Positions 33,276 through 41,491 of a DNA stretch of 51,546 nt are shown here, piece by piece; position 1 is the first letter of the stretch, and each line of letters starts with the position of its first letter. A program made the position numbers and the translations under genes. Below the pieces are notes generated by a model that did no database searches, was not told the origin of the DNA, and was given only the letters and a program-made list of their open reading frames with translations. Source of the stretch: an uncultured Collinsella sp. (GTDB lineage Bacteria; Actinomycetota; Coriobacteriia; Coriobacteriales; Coriobacteriaceae). The stretch lies in the NCBI GenBank assembly GCA_959599095.1, contig CAUGGC010000016.1, positions 1 through 51,546 on the forward strand, read 5' to 3'.

Positions 33276-34083
33276 AGAAGGCGGATCGAAAATCACCAAG
33301 TCCGATCTCAATAAAATTTTCCTACGCTCAATGACATTCGAGGGGTCCTGGGATTACGAGCGGCAAATGTACCTTGCGAACGCATTTACGCTTGGCCCAA
33401 TTATCAAGAAGCTGTATCCGTCGAAAGAAGATTGCGCAGACGCATTGAAGCGCCATCTTGAGTTCTTTAACATCACTCCCTATCTCGCGACGCTGGTTTG
33501 TGGAATTGTGACAGCAATGGAGGAGGTGAAGGCGAACGGCGGAGAAATTGGCGGAGAAGCTATCAGCAACGTGAAGACTTCGCTTATGGGTCTGTTGTCT
33601 GGCATTGGCGATTCGTTGTTTCTAACAACCTGGCGTACGGTTACTGCCGGAATTGGCTGCTCCATCGCAATGCAAGGGAACCCGCTCGGCGCTGTCCTAT
33701 TTTTCTTGCTGTTTAACATACCCGCACAAGCCGTGCGCTACATTTGCGCCATTAAAGGTTACGAGATGGGCAGCAAGCTACTCGTTAAGCTGTCCGAGAC
33801 AAATATCATGAAACGCCTGACGAAACTGACTGGCGTCGTCGGAATGATGGCGGTGGGAGCAATGATTGCCTCAATGGTGAGCGTTACAACTCCGCTGGCT
33901 TTCGGTTCGGGCGATGAGGCCCTTGCCATTCAAGGCGTGCTGGATCAGATTATGCCATGCCTGCTTCCGGTAATCGCAACAGCCGCGATTTATTGGGTTA
34001 TGGGAAAGAAGCCAAATACTGCGGTCGTCCTTGTCTCGATAGTCGTCTTTTCGATTGCATGCTCTGCGGTTGGAATTCTCTAG
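33265..34083 (+). CDS. PTS mannose-family EIID component
   Basis: 272-residue membrane subunit: KITKSDLNKIFLRSMTFEGSW and YERQMYLANAF at the N-terminus, LLSGIGDSLFLTTWRT, and a hydrophobic C-terminal third (GMMAVGAMIASMVSVT). It aligns throughout with the EIID at 16778. Last gene of the operon; a terminator follows. Confidence 0.93.
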   Translation: MSSKEGGSKITKSDLNKIFLRSMTFEGSWDYERQMYLANAFTLGPIIKKLYPSKEDCADALKRHLEFFNITPYLATLVCGIVTAMEEVKANGGEIGGEAISNVKTSLMGLLSGIGDSLFLTTWRTVTAGIGCSIAMQGNPLGAVLFFLLFNIPAQAVRYICAIKGYEMGSKLLVKLSETNIMKRLTKLTGVVGMMAVGAMIASMVSVTTPLAFGSGDEALAIQGVLDQIMPCLLPVIATAAIYWVMGKKPNTAVVLVSIVVFSIACSAVGIL

Positions 34084-34145
34084 AGTTGACATCCTTGCTC
34101 GGCTTGAGATGATTGCCATCCGGCTGAGTTTTGATTCAAGCACTG

Positions 34146-34183
34146 CCCCCTGCGCTGACTCCGATGCGCAGGGGGTTTGTTTC
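34146..34183 (+). terminator. Terminator of the second PTS operon
   Basis: CCCCCTGCGC (34146-34155) pairs with GCGCAGGGGG (34166-34175), then TTTGTTTC. Confidence 0.88.
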
Positions 34184-34299
34184 TATATTTATTCAGTCGG
34201 AGTATCGATTATCGATTGTTGGTCAGCTAAGTGTCGGCCTCTAGGTTTCTCGTTAGATATACCTTGCTATCTGCGCATACTCGATTTCCGAGTTTTGTC

Positions 34300-34998
34300 C
34301 TACAGGTAGATCCCCTCGCACAAAGTTTTGTGGAACTGGGTGTGGTGGTCGCGTGCCCAGGTGAAGAGCGCCTGGTCGTAGTTGTCGTGACTGTCGGGGA
34401 TGCCATAGACGCCGGCGACTTCAACGCGCACGAACTCCAGCGCGGGTAGCTTGTTGATGGCCGTGAGCGCAAACGGCGACGTGGGCTCCTCGAACAGGTA
34501 ATGGCTGCCTTGCAGCGCGCCGCAGCCGGTGCAGGTGCTGGCGAGCGATACGGTCTTGGTGGTGCGCGACGTTGTGGGCTTGTAGCCACAGCGCTCGCGC
34601 AGGTAGTCGCGGATCTCGGCCGGCACGCAACCCAGCGCGGGGACGATGGCAACGGCGTTGGCGCGAGTGGTGTCGATCGCGATGTGGCCCGCGTCGTCCA
34701 TGGCGGGCGCGCCGCCGGGCGCGGCCTTGCTGCCCGAGTCCTCGGCCGCCCAATACGGAATGCCAAAGGCCGCGACCGTTGTCTGCTCGTGGCACTTCCA
34801 ACACTCGCGCTTGCCCAGCACCAGGTAGATGTAGGGCGCGCTGGGGTCGGAGCGATCCACGCCGGGCAGCCACGCGGCAAAGGGCTCGGGGTTGACGCCA
34901 TCGGGCACGTACCAGATCTTCTTGGCCCGGTCCCACTTGGCGCCCAGGGCCTTGGCCTTGTCTTTGTGCGAAAAGGGAACATCGAGCTCGGTGCGCAT
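34300..34998 (-). CDS. DUF5710-like protein with Cys pairs
   Basis: 232 residues, function unknown. The N-terminus (LDVPFSHKDKAKALGAKWDR, then KKIWYVPDG) is the short domain I know as DUF5710, often found in primase- or nuclease-associated proteins. Two C-x-x-C pairs, CWKC (about 71-74) and CTGC (about 171-174), could bind zinc together. AAAGGAG precedes the ATG at 34998. It is divergent from the gene at 35316; the 317 bases between contain repeated AAATGG words and a possible TTGACG promoter box but no gene. Confidence 0.7.
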   Translation of the reverse strand: MRTELDVPFSHKDKAKALGAKWDRAKKIWYVPDGVNPEPFAAWLPGVDRSDPSAPYIYLVLGKRECWKCHEQTTVAAFGIPYWAAEDSGSKAAPGGAPAMDDAGHIAIDTTRANAVAIVPALGCVPAEIRDYLRERCGYKPTTSRTTKTVSLASTCTGCGALQGSHYLFEEPTSPFALTAINKLPALEFVRVEVAGVYGIPDSHDNYDQALFTWARDHHTQFHKTLCEGIYL

Positions 34999-35315
34999 GG
35001 CGGCTCCTTTGTGCGGCTTGCGGTGCATGTGCTCCAAGGATACCCCAGCGGCGGGTGCGTGGTCGCTAAACGAGCACTTCGACCGCCCGAGAAGTCGCGG
35101 AGCATTTTGGCGAGTGCGTGCCGTCAAGCAAATGGGCAAGCAAATGGTCAGCTTTTGGTCAGTTGAGCGGCAACCTTGCCAAAAGCTTGACGGATTTGCA
35201 TTTAGACGTCGACGAATGAACGCTTTGGTTGCGCCGCGGCAAAAAACTGCTGGTCGTTTGCCGAAAACTCGCCAGGGCCGCGAGCCGCCGCCGACGCGCG
35301 TGCTATCTTCGCGCC

Positions 35316-36419
35316 ATGGGGTACTTTATCGTTTCACATAACGCTGCGTTGGCGCTTTTGGCGCACCTGCCGAACCCTCGTTTTGGGGATTCGGAACCAG
35401 AGGTCGTGTCGATTGCAGGTGCCTGTGCGCTGTTGGACCAAGAGGCGCAGGACTTTATCGATCGCTATGATCTGGGGATCCAAACGCTGGATTTGCTGGT
35501 GCCATCGCGTGCCGACCGTCGGCAGAGCAAGCATGTTAAGACGCACCTGTGCACCAACGAGCTCCCGGCGGGTTCGTTTATCTCGCTGGGCCACTGGATG
35601 GGCGATCTGGATGCGTACGCGTGCTCTCCCGAGCTGGCGTTTGTGCAGGTTGCACACGACAGCTCTGCGGCCGAGGCCATCTATGCCGGCTATGCCATGA
35701 CATCGAACTACCGGTTGGATAACCTTGCCCCCGGCGGGGTGACCAGTAGGGATGCGGGCATGCGCGATAGCAAGCTCACGACCAAGGAGCTCATTGCGGC
35801 GTATATCGAGGCGTCCCCAAAGGTAAGGGGTCTCGCGAAAGCAAAGGCGCTGCTTGCGTATGTGATCGAGGGGTCGCGCTCTCCGAGGGAGTCGGGGCTG
35901 TGCATGTTTATGTCGCTGCCTACGCGCTACGGCGGGTATGCATTGGGCAAGGCCGAGCTCAACAAGAAGGTCTTTATTCGCGATGGGCTCAACGATGGGT
36001 GCGAGCGCAAGCTGCGCGTGCTGGAGCGCACGCCCGACATTACGCTTACAGCTAAAGTCGAGGTGGGCAGGGATAAAGTAAAGGCCGGGCTGCTGCCAGA
36101 GGTACTGACCGCGATGGTCGACTACGACAGCGATGCCATTCATGACGGCCGCGAGAAGATCCACAAGGATGCCGAGCGCCGCAACGAGTTGGAACTGCTT
36201 GAGGGGGTAGCGTATTTTACCGTGACAACCGACCAAGCAAATGACTACGAAAAGCTCGTTCGGCTGTGCGAGCGCATCCGACGCAAGCTGCATCGGAATA
36301 AGCGCCCCATCTTTAACAAGGCGATGAGTGCAGAGCAGCGATATTTTGCCAACGCGCGTGCCGAAACGAAGCGATTTTGGCTCTGGCAAGCCGTTATCGA
36401 TGCGCATCAGTATTGGTAG
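35316..36419 (+). CDS. Hypothetical protein with possible Vsr/DUF559-like nuclease domain
   Basis: 367 residues. The N-terminal ~200 residues (SIAGACALLDQEAQ, LCTNELPAGSFISLG, ELAFVQVA) resemble a family of poorly described coriobacterial proteins with AbiEi-like features. The C-terminal part has VDYDSDAIHDGREKIHKDAE followed by RRNELELLEGVAYFTVT, the spacing of a Vsr/DUF559 PD-(D/E)xK core (acidic, then D-x-x-R-x-x-x-L, then a hydrophobic strand). Nuclease activity is inference. The ATG at 35316 is the first with a sensible N-terminus (MGYFIVSHN); upstream in-frame sequence is Arg-rich and unlikely to be coding. Confidence 0.65.
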   Translation: MGYFIVSHNAALALLAHLPNPRFGDSEPEVVSIAGACALLDQEAQDFIDRYDLGIQTLDLLVPSRADRRQSKHVKTHLCTNELPAGSFISLGHWMGDLDAYACSPELAFVQVAHDSSAAEAIYAGYAMTSNYRLDNLAPGGVTSRDAGMRDSKLTTKELIAAYIEASPKVRGLAKAKALLAYVIEGSRSPRESGLCMFMSLPTRYGGYALGKAELNKKVFIRDGLNDGCERKLRVLERTPDITLTAKVEVGRDKVKAGLLPEVLTAMVDYDSDAIHDGREKIHKDAERRNELELLEGVAYFTVTTDQANDYEKLVRLCERIRRKLHRNKRPIFNKAMSAEQRYFANARAETKRFWLWQAVIDAHQYW

Positions 36420-36458
36420 GGGCGGTAGCAGGGGGTTAGAATTAGCGGCCATATATCC

Positions 36459-36638
36459 AGGTTTAATACTTTTCCCGAGAAGTGAACGAGTCAGAATGGA
36501 CCCCCGAAACATCGACACTTTTAGGGGCTTGTTTCCTGCGGTTTTGCTGCTGGAATCCTGCGGTTTTAACGTCAAAAAGTGTGGATGCTCCGGGGGTCCA
36601 AATAAGCTCGTTCACTTCTCGGGAAAAGTATTAAACCT
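36459..36638. repeat. 180-bp palindromic MITE-like element, copy 2
   Basis: Arms 36459-36490 and 36607-36638 form a 32-bp perfect inverted repeat (TACTTTTCCCGAGAAGTGAA inside). Its right half is the reverse complement of the left half of copy 1 (4171-4352): CAAAAAGTGTGGATGC here against GCATCCACACTTTTTG there. Arm differences (CGAGAAG versus CGCGAAG) are matched in both arms of each copy, so the palindrome is being kept. It follows the gene ending at 36419 by 40 bases. The 160 bases after it, before the tRNA, are low-complexity G/T-rich and hold no gene. Confidence 0.8.
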
Positions 36639-36796
36639 CAATTTATAGGCGGTTATTTATATATGGCTGCGAGGCCCATTCGGGCCTGATCGGGGCGCCC
36701 GCTGGGGTTGTTTGGGCGGCTTTGGCTTGGTTGGGGTGGTTGCTGGCGTTGTTGAGGCGGCTTTGGGTGCAGCGGCGCTCTCTTGGCTTGGCAGCG

Positions 36797-36833
36797 TAAA
36801 ACAAAACAGCTCAGAGGCGAAGCCTCTGAGCTG
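36797..36833 (-). terminator. Terminator of the tRNA-Val gene
   Basis: CAGCTCAGAGGC (36807-36818) pairs with 36822-36833 around GAA; on the minus strand it is followed by TTTTGTTTT. Confidence 0.9.
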
Positions 36834-36841
36834 CGAACATT

Positions 36842-36916
36842 TGGTGGGCGTTAGAAGATTTGAACTTCTGACCTCTTCCGTGTCAGGGAAGCGCTCTCCC
36901 CCTGAGCTAAACGCCC
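36842..36916 (-). tRNA. tRNA-Val (anticodon GAC)
   Basis: The minus strand folds as a complete 75-base cloverleaf: acceptor GGGCGTT/AACGCCC, D arm GCTC/GAGC, anticodon stem CTTCC/GGAAG with loop CTGACAC (anticodon GAC), T arm AGAAG-TTCAAAT-CTTCT, and an encoded CCA end. Confidence 0.96.
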
Positions 36917-37147
36917 GATCAAGGGTGCGCGAGTGCGCAGGGAATAATATAACGGAGCTCCCACCCGCTGGCAAGAACTATTTTTTAAAAAGCGGCAACT
37001 TGCGACCCTATCGGCTCCCGATCCGGCGTGAGCAGGACGCGAAAAGTCGCGTTTGTACCCCCGATGAACTGCACATTCGCGTAAAATATTCCCATTATGG
37101 GCAAATGGTGTCCAGGTAGTTTACGATGCGGCATCTGGGGGAGGGAC

Positions 37148-38032
37148 ATGTCGGACGCGCGTTCGCTGCGAAAACAGTTCAATCGCATGCTCGCCACGTT
37201 GCTGGTTGCCCTTGCTGCTGCCGGAGCCGTAACATATGCCTGGTACATCTACAACACCAACCGCCACATCACCGACGTCAAGATGGCCGCCGGCACGGGC
37301 GTGACCTTCCTCATCTCCAACGAGTACGACGGCGAATACAAAACCAACGCCGGCCTGAGCTTTTCGGGCCTGCTCGATCCCGTCTCGACCGACAACGTGC
37401 TCAACGACTTCCAAAAGGTAACGGGCTTTACCGGCGGAACCACCCAGGACTCGCTCTTTGCCAGCATGTTTGGCACCGCCGAGCACTCCGACTACTACAA
37501 GACCTCCCTGTACCTGGCTACCAATTCGGCCGCGACCGACGTGTACCTGTCGGGCATTGACTTTACCGAGCAGGACCCGGCAAACCCCATCTCCACCGCC
37601 CTGCGCGTGGGGCTGGTTACCTATGCTCCGGGGCAGGGCGACACCGTTACGGGCCAGTACGTCTTTGAGGTCTCGGGCGAGCACAATCCCCAGGCGCGCT
37701 ACAACACGCTTGACGGCAAGGATGCCGACGAAAACGAGCAGAACCACCTGGTGCTCGACAGCAGCCGCTCCGACGGTGCCACGGTCCATTTTGACCAGCT
37801 GACCAGCGCAAACTTCTGCGACTACAACGAAGACACCGGCATCGTGAGTCTCAAGGAGGCCACGACCAAGATTTGCAGCCTACCCGCTGCCGCCAAGGGC
37901 GCCAGCCGCAGCACGCCCGTGCGCGTGGACGTGTACGTGTGGCTGGAGGGCTGCGACCCCGACTGTACCAACAACCTGGCCGCAACCAGCCTGCAATCGC
38001 TGGCGCTGCGCTTTGCCGGCAAACGTTCGTAG
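37148..38032 (+). CDS. SipW-type exported fibre-like protein 1
   Basis: 294 residues. Short basic start, hydrophobic segment (about 15-36) and boundary AAGAVTYAWYIYNTNRH mark a SipW-type signal. The mature part is Thr/Ser/Asp/Ala-rich and beta-like; it ends with VDVYVWLEGCDPDCTNN (about 260-276). There are additional Cys residues (ANFCDY, KICSL), so disulphides are possible. GGAGGGA precedes the ATG at 37148. It opens a run of eight same-strand genes with short gaps or overlaps ending at 46195 that includes two signal peptidases. Family name not certain; TasA/camelysin-like by analogy. Confidence 0.75.
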   Translation: MSDARSLRKQFNRMLATLLVALAAAGAVTYAWYIYNTNRHITDVKMAAGTGVTFLISNEYDGEYKTNAGLSFSGLLDPVSTDNVLNDFQKVTGFTGGTTQDSLFASMFGTAEHSDYYKTSLYLATNSAATDVYLSGIDFTEQDPANPISTALRVGLVTYAPGQGDTVTGQYVFEVSGEHNPQARYNTLDGKDADENEQNHLVLDSSRSDGATVHFDQLTSANFCDYNEDTGIVSLKEATTKICSLPAAAKGASRSTPVRVDVYVWLEGCDPDCTNNLAATSLQSLALRFAGKRS

Positions 38033-38043
38033 GGGGACCAGGG

Positions 38044-38880
38044 ATGAGTGCATCGAACATCAAAGACATCCTGGGCTCGCGCCGCCGCATGGTTGCTGCG
38101 GCCGCATGGATGCTGGTGCTGGTAGCCGCCCTGAGTGCCGCCACCTATGCCTGGTTTAGTAACTCGCGCTACACCAACGTGACCCCCGTGGCGCACACGG
38201 TAAGCGACGAGAGCTCCGACCTGCAGATTGGTCTTTCGGCCAACGGGCCCTGGGACACAACGGCCACGCTTGCCGCCGCCGACAAGACGCTCTATCCCAT
38301 CTCGACGTCAGACCTTTCCCGCTTTTGGCGCGGCACGTTCCAAAACGCTGCGGGCATTACGACCGACTACGCCGACTGCACCGCGCAGCTGGATGACTAC
38401 GCCCTTTCGGGCACGCTGTACCTCAAGAGCAGCGACAGTGCGCTCAACGTGTACCTGTACCAGGGCCAGATGGGCATGACGAGCGACCCGCAGCTGCTGG
38501 CCGCGTTGCGTTTGGGTCTGGTAATTACGACCCAGTCGGGCACGCAGACGCATATCTTTACCTGTGACGACTTGGGCAGCACCGCAGGCGCCACCAACAG
38601 GCGCACCACGGCGCAGGGCGGCGTGGTCGTAGCGGGCGCCGCCTCGGGCTGGAGCTACACCGCCGACCCGGCCCGCGCCATAAGCGCTTACAGCATGGAT
38701 GGCACCGGCGACACGCCCACGGCGCGCGCGGGCGCCACGCCCATCTGCACGCTGGCCGCCAACGAGGTGGCAAGCGTTCGCTACGTTGTGTACATGGAAG
38801 GCTGCGACGCCAATTGCATAGACGAGGCTCAGGCCCGCGATGTGGTGCTGCAGCTTGCCTTTGCCGCGGACAAGGCATAA
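38044..38880 (+). CDS. SipW-type exported fibre-like protein 2
   Basis: 278 residues. SRRRMVAAAAWMLVLVAALS then AATYAWFSNSRYTN gives the basic start, hydrophobic core and signal boundary. Near the C-terminus is VVYMEGCDANCIDE (about 247-260). It has several Cys (YADCT, FTCDD, PICTL) and, like gene 1, a C-x-x-x-C in the terminal motif (GCDANC). It starts 11 bases after gene 1 with GGGG before the ATG. Paralogue of its neighbours at low identity; probably a minor or structural subunit. Confidence 0.73.
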   Translation: MSASNIKDILGSRRRMVAAAAWMLVLVAALSAATYAWFSNSRYTNVTPVAHTVSDESSDLQIGLSANGPWDTTATLAAADKTLYPISTSDLSRFWRGTFQNAAGITTDYADCTAQLDDYALSGTLYLKSSDSALNVYLYQGQMGMTSDPQLLAALRLGLVITTQSGTQTHIFTCDDLGSTAGATNRRTTAQGGVVVAGAASGWSYTADPARAISAYSMDGTGDTPTARAGATPICTLAANEVASVRYVVYMEGCDANCIDEAQARDVVLQLAFAADKA

Positions 38881-38894
38881 GGGGGCGAAGCGAC

Positions 38895-39881
38895 ATGGGA
38901 GACAAGAAGCGCATGCCAGAAGATAGCCGCAAGGCCCAAACCGAGAGCACGGGTCACGCGGCCCCCTCCAGCGCGACCGCCGGGCGCCAAGGCCACGAGG
39001 GCACCTCCGCCCGCTGCCACGCCCGCCGCGCGCGTGCCTACATCGCGCTCGTTATGGTGGCACTCGCCGCCACCTTGGGCGCCGCGACCTACGCCTGGTT
39101 TACCAGCAACATGAAGGTCAACACCAACTCGGTGAGCGTTCACAGCGATACTTCCAAACTGGTGCTGGAACTGGGCGACGCCGATGCCGGCAGCTGGTTG
39201 CAGCAAGGCGACGCATCCCTGTCCTCCAATGCAAGCGGTGCCGTGACGCTCTACCCGGTCTCGACGTTCGACCTCAACGGCTTTGCCGCCTGCGCGCAAA
39301 ACAACGCTGCCGGCGATGCCACCGTGTTTGAACAGGCGAAAGACGACGGATCTGCCTATTACCACGGTTGGATTGACCTGCGGCCCACCATTACCGGCAC
39401 AGGCGCCAGCAAGGTTAAGGGCAGCGTGAGCTTGTATCTGGCCGAATCGCTGGTCCCGCAGGGCGCCGATGCCGAGCTGCTGCGCGCGGCCCGCGTGGGC
39501 ATAAAGATCTCGAGCGGCAACCAGGTGCTTGCCACCAACATCTTTGAACTCGACGGCTCCGATAGTGGTCGCCGCGCCGAGCACCCGGCGACTGCCCCTG
39601 CAGGCCTGGCGGGCTACACCGAGGGCATGCTCCTGGGCTGGCAAAACGGCCAGCTCGCTTGCGGCACCAACGTGACTCAGAACCCAGCCACCTTTACGCT
39701 GGACACGAGCGAGACGGCCACGCGTCCGCAAAACACGCTTGCCACGCTGGGGCTTGACCAGACCTATCGTTTGGATATCTATTACTACATCGAGGGCACC
39801 GATCCCGATAGCGCCGACTATCTCTATCAAGATCCGGGCACCTTGCACCTGGCGCTCTTTGCGACCTTGGACGGTGAGTAG
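38895..39881 (+). CDS. SipW-type exported fibre-like protein 3
   Basis: 328 residues. It has a longer (about 48-residue) polar, charged N-terminal region before the hydrophobic segment (about 49-68) and the boundary LGAATYAWFTSNMKVN. The mature part contains YPVSTFDLNGF, also seen as LYPISTSDLSRF in protein 2, and the C-terminal motif appears as YYYIEGTDPDSADY, with Ser where the others have Cys. No other Cys in the mature part, in contrast to proteins 1 and 2. The stop is 2 bases before gene 4. Confidence 0.73.
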   Translation: MGDKKRMPEDSRKAQTESTGHAAPSSATAGRQGHEGTSARCHARRARAYIALVMVALAATLGAATYAWFTSNMKVNTNSVSVHSDTSKLVLELGDADAGSWLQQGDASLSSNASGAVTLYPVSTFDLNGFAACAQNNAAGDATVFEQAKDDGSAYYHGWIDLRPTITGTGASKVKGSVSLYLAESLVPQGADAELLRAARVGIKISSGNQVLATNIFELDGSDSGRRAEHPATAPAGLAGYTEGMLLGWQNGQLACGTNVTQNPATFTLDTSETATRPQNTLATLGLDQTYRLDIYYYIEGTDPDSADYLYQDPGTLHLALFATLDGE

Positions 39882-39883
39882 CA

Positions 39884-40681
39884 ATGGCACACGCCACGCC
39901 CGACAACCGCCGCCCGACCACCGGCGCTCCGGTTGCCGCGCCCACCGATATCGACCTGCGCCGCAAACTCACCACCACCGTGGTGCTGGTGCTGTTTGCC
40001 CTGGTGGCAATAGCCATGGCAACGTTTGCCTGGTTCTCCATCGCCGATAGCGCCAAGACCCGCATGCTCATGATCGATGCCAACGCCGACGGCTCGCTGC
40101 GCTTTGACCTGGACGGGCACGCCGCGTTCAACGAATACGTGCACAGCCTGGGTTTTGATCAGATCTCGGCGCGCATTGCCAGCGAAAAGGGCGTGGACAT
40201 CGACGCGTCCAAGCTCAAGCCCGTCACCACGAGCGACTACCAGACCTTCACCTTCGAGGACGGCTCCACCGCCGATCCCGCCACCGGCGCCTACCTGGAG
40301 TTTACGCTGCACTTTATGAGCAGTACGGACCTGCGCGTTCGCCTGACCGGGCAGGACGGCGACGGCGGCGCGTCTGGCACGCGGTTTAGCTCCGACACGC
40401 AAGGCATGGCCAGCGCCATGCGCATGAGCTTTACCGCCGACGGCCATACTTGGGTCTACAACCCCAACGGGGGCGGGGGCTCGTCCGGCGCGGCCACCGT
40501 CTTTGGGCTCGACTCGGGCGAGGCGACCGCGGCCAGCGACATGTTCGACCTGATAACAGAAACGGACAAGCCGGTAACCGTTCGCATATGGCTCGAGGGA
40601 ACGGACCCAAATTGCACTAATATGCTAAAGGGAGCTAACTATTCGGTTTCGATGCGCTTTGAGGGCATCGAGGAACAGTAG
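39884..40681 (+). CDS. SipW-type exported fibre-like protein 4
   Basis: 265 residues. Hydrophobic segment about 29-46, boundary AIAMATFAWFSIADSAKT. The mature part has a Gly-rich stretch NPNGGGGSSGA and ends with VTVRIWLEGTDPNCTNM (about 229-245) and a short tail. It is 60 bases upstream of the first signal peptidase gene. The order (substrates followed by peptidase) resembles tasA-sipW arrangements in Firmicutes, but with four different substrates in series. Confidence 0.73.
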   Translation: MAHATPDNRRPTTGAPVAAPTDIDLRRKLTTTVVLVLFALVAIAMATFAWFSIADSAKTRMLMIDANADGSLRFDLDGHAAFNEYVHSLGFDQISARIASEKGVDIDASKLKPVTTSDYQTFTFEDGSTADPATGAYLEFTLHFMSSTDLRVRLTGQDGDGGASGTRFSSDTQGMASAMRMSFTADGHTWVYNPNGGGGSSGAATVFGLDSGEATAASDMFDLITETDKPVTVRIWLEGTDPNCTNMLKGANYSVSMRFEGIEEQ

Positions 40682-40741
40682 ATACGCACGGCGGCCACCG
40701 GGCCGCGCACGGCCTAAAAAGACACGGTAGTAAGGGACATC

Positions 40742-41491
40742 ATGCAATCTGTTAAAAAAGCCGCATCCATCGCGCTGAGCGTTGTCATGTGGATCATCAT
40801 CCTGGTGGCGGCCCTGTATGCGTTTACCACGCTTGCCACGCGCGAGGACGGCAGCGTCTCGGACATCGCCGGCTTCACCCCGCTCGCCGTGCAGTCCGAC
40901 TCCATGGCGCCCACGTTTAACAAGGGCGACCTCATCGTCATCAAAAAGTGTGACACCTCCAAGCTCGAGGTGGGCGACATCGTGACGTTCCACACCATTA
41001 TCGACAACGAGTACGCGCTCAACACGCACCGCATCGCCGCCATCGACGAGGTCAATGGCATGCGCAGCTTTACCACCAAGGGCGACAACAACGACGTGGC
41101 CGATACGCACATCATCAGCGACGGAGACATCGTTGGTAAGTACCTGTTCGCGTTGCCGCAGATGGGCAAGGTCATGGACTTCCTGTCCAGCTCCATGGGC
41201 TTCCTCATCGTGATCGTGCTGCCCATGCTGCTGTTCTTTATCTACCAGGTGTACCACCTCATCGTGGTGGGCATGAACCTCAAGCGCGCTATGGCCGAGG
41301 AAGACCGCCTGGCCGCCGCGGCCGCCATCGTGGACGCCGAGGGCAAGGGTGACGCCGCCACCGTCACGGCCGATAACGCCGCCGAGCAGCTTGCCCAGGC
41401 CGAGGCCAAGCTCGAGGAAGCCCGTCGTCTAAAGGCCGAGGCCGAGGCGGCGATGAACGCGACCAAGCAGGAGGATACCGACGGTGAGTGA
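40742..41491 (+). CDS. SipW-type (ER/archaeal-like) signal peptidase I with coiled-coil tail
   Basis: 249 residues. N-terminal membrane segment (about 10-30), then the S26B catalytic elements: Ser54 in VQSDSMAPTF, His96 in LNTHRI (in place of the Lys of ordinary bacterial enzymes), and the TKGDNND box (about 112-118); a second membrane segment lies at about 153-178. Unusual is a ~70-residue cytoplasmic tail rich in Ala/Glu/Lys (QLAQAEAKLEEARRLKAEAE), likely a coiled coil. It should cleave the A-W-F-type signals of the fibre-like proteins. It overlaps the AAA+ gene by 8 bases, so peptidase and ATPase are coupled. Confidence 0.9.
   Translation: MQSVKKAASIALSVVMWIIILVAALYAFTTLATREDGSVSDIAGFTPLAVQSDSMAPTFNKGDLIVIKKCDTSKLEVGDIVTFHTIIDNEYALNTHRIAAIDEVNGMRSFTTKGDNNDVADTHIISDGDIVGKYLFALPQMGKVMDFLSSSMGFLIVIVLPMLLFFIYQVYHLIVVGMNLKRAMAEEDRLAAAAAIVDAEGKGDAATVTADNAAEQLAQAEAKLEEARRLKAEAEAAMNATKQEDTDGE

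Noticed and set aside
36655..36800. Open plus-strand frame in G/T-rich sequence before the tRNA
   Set aside because: Low-complexity Gly/Val/Leu repeats, no start signal, and it runs antisense through the tRNA gene.
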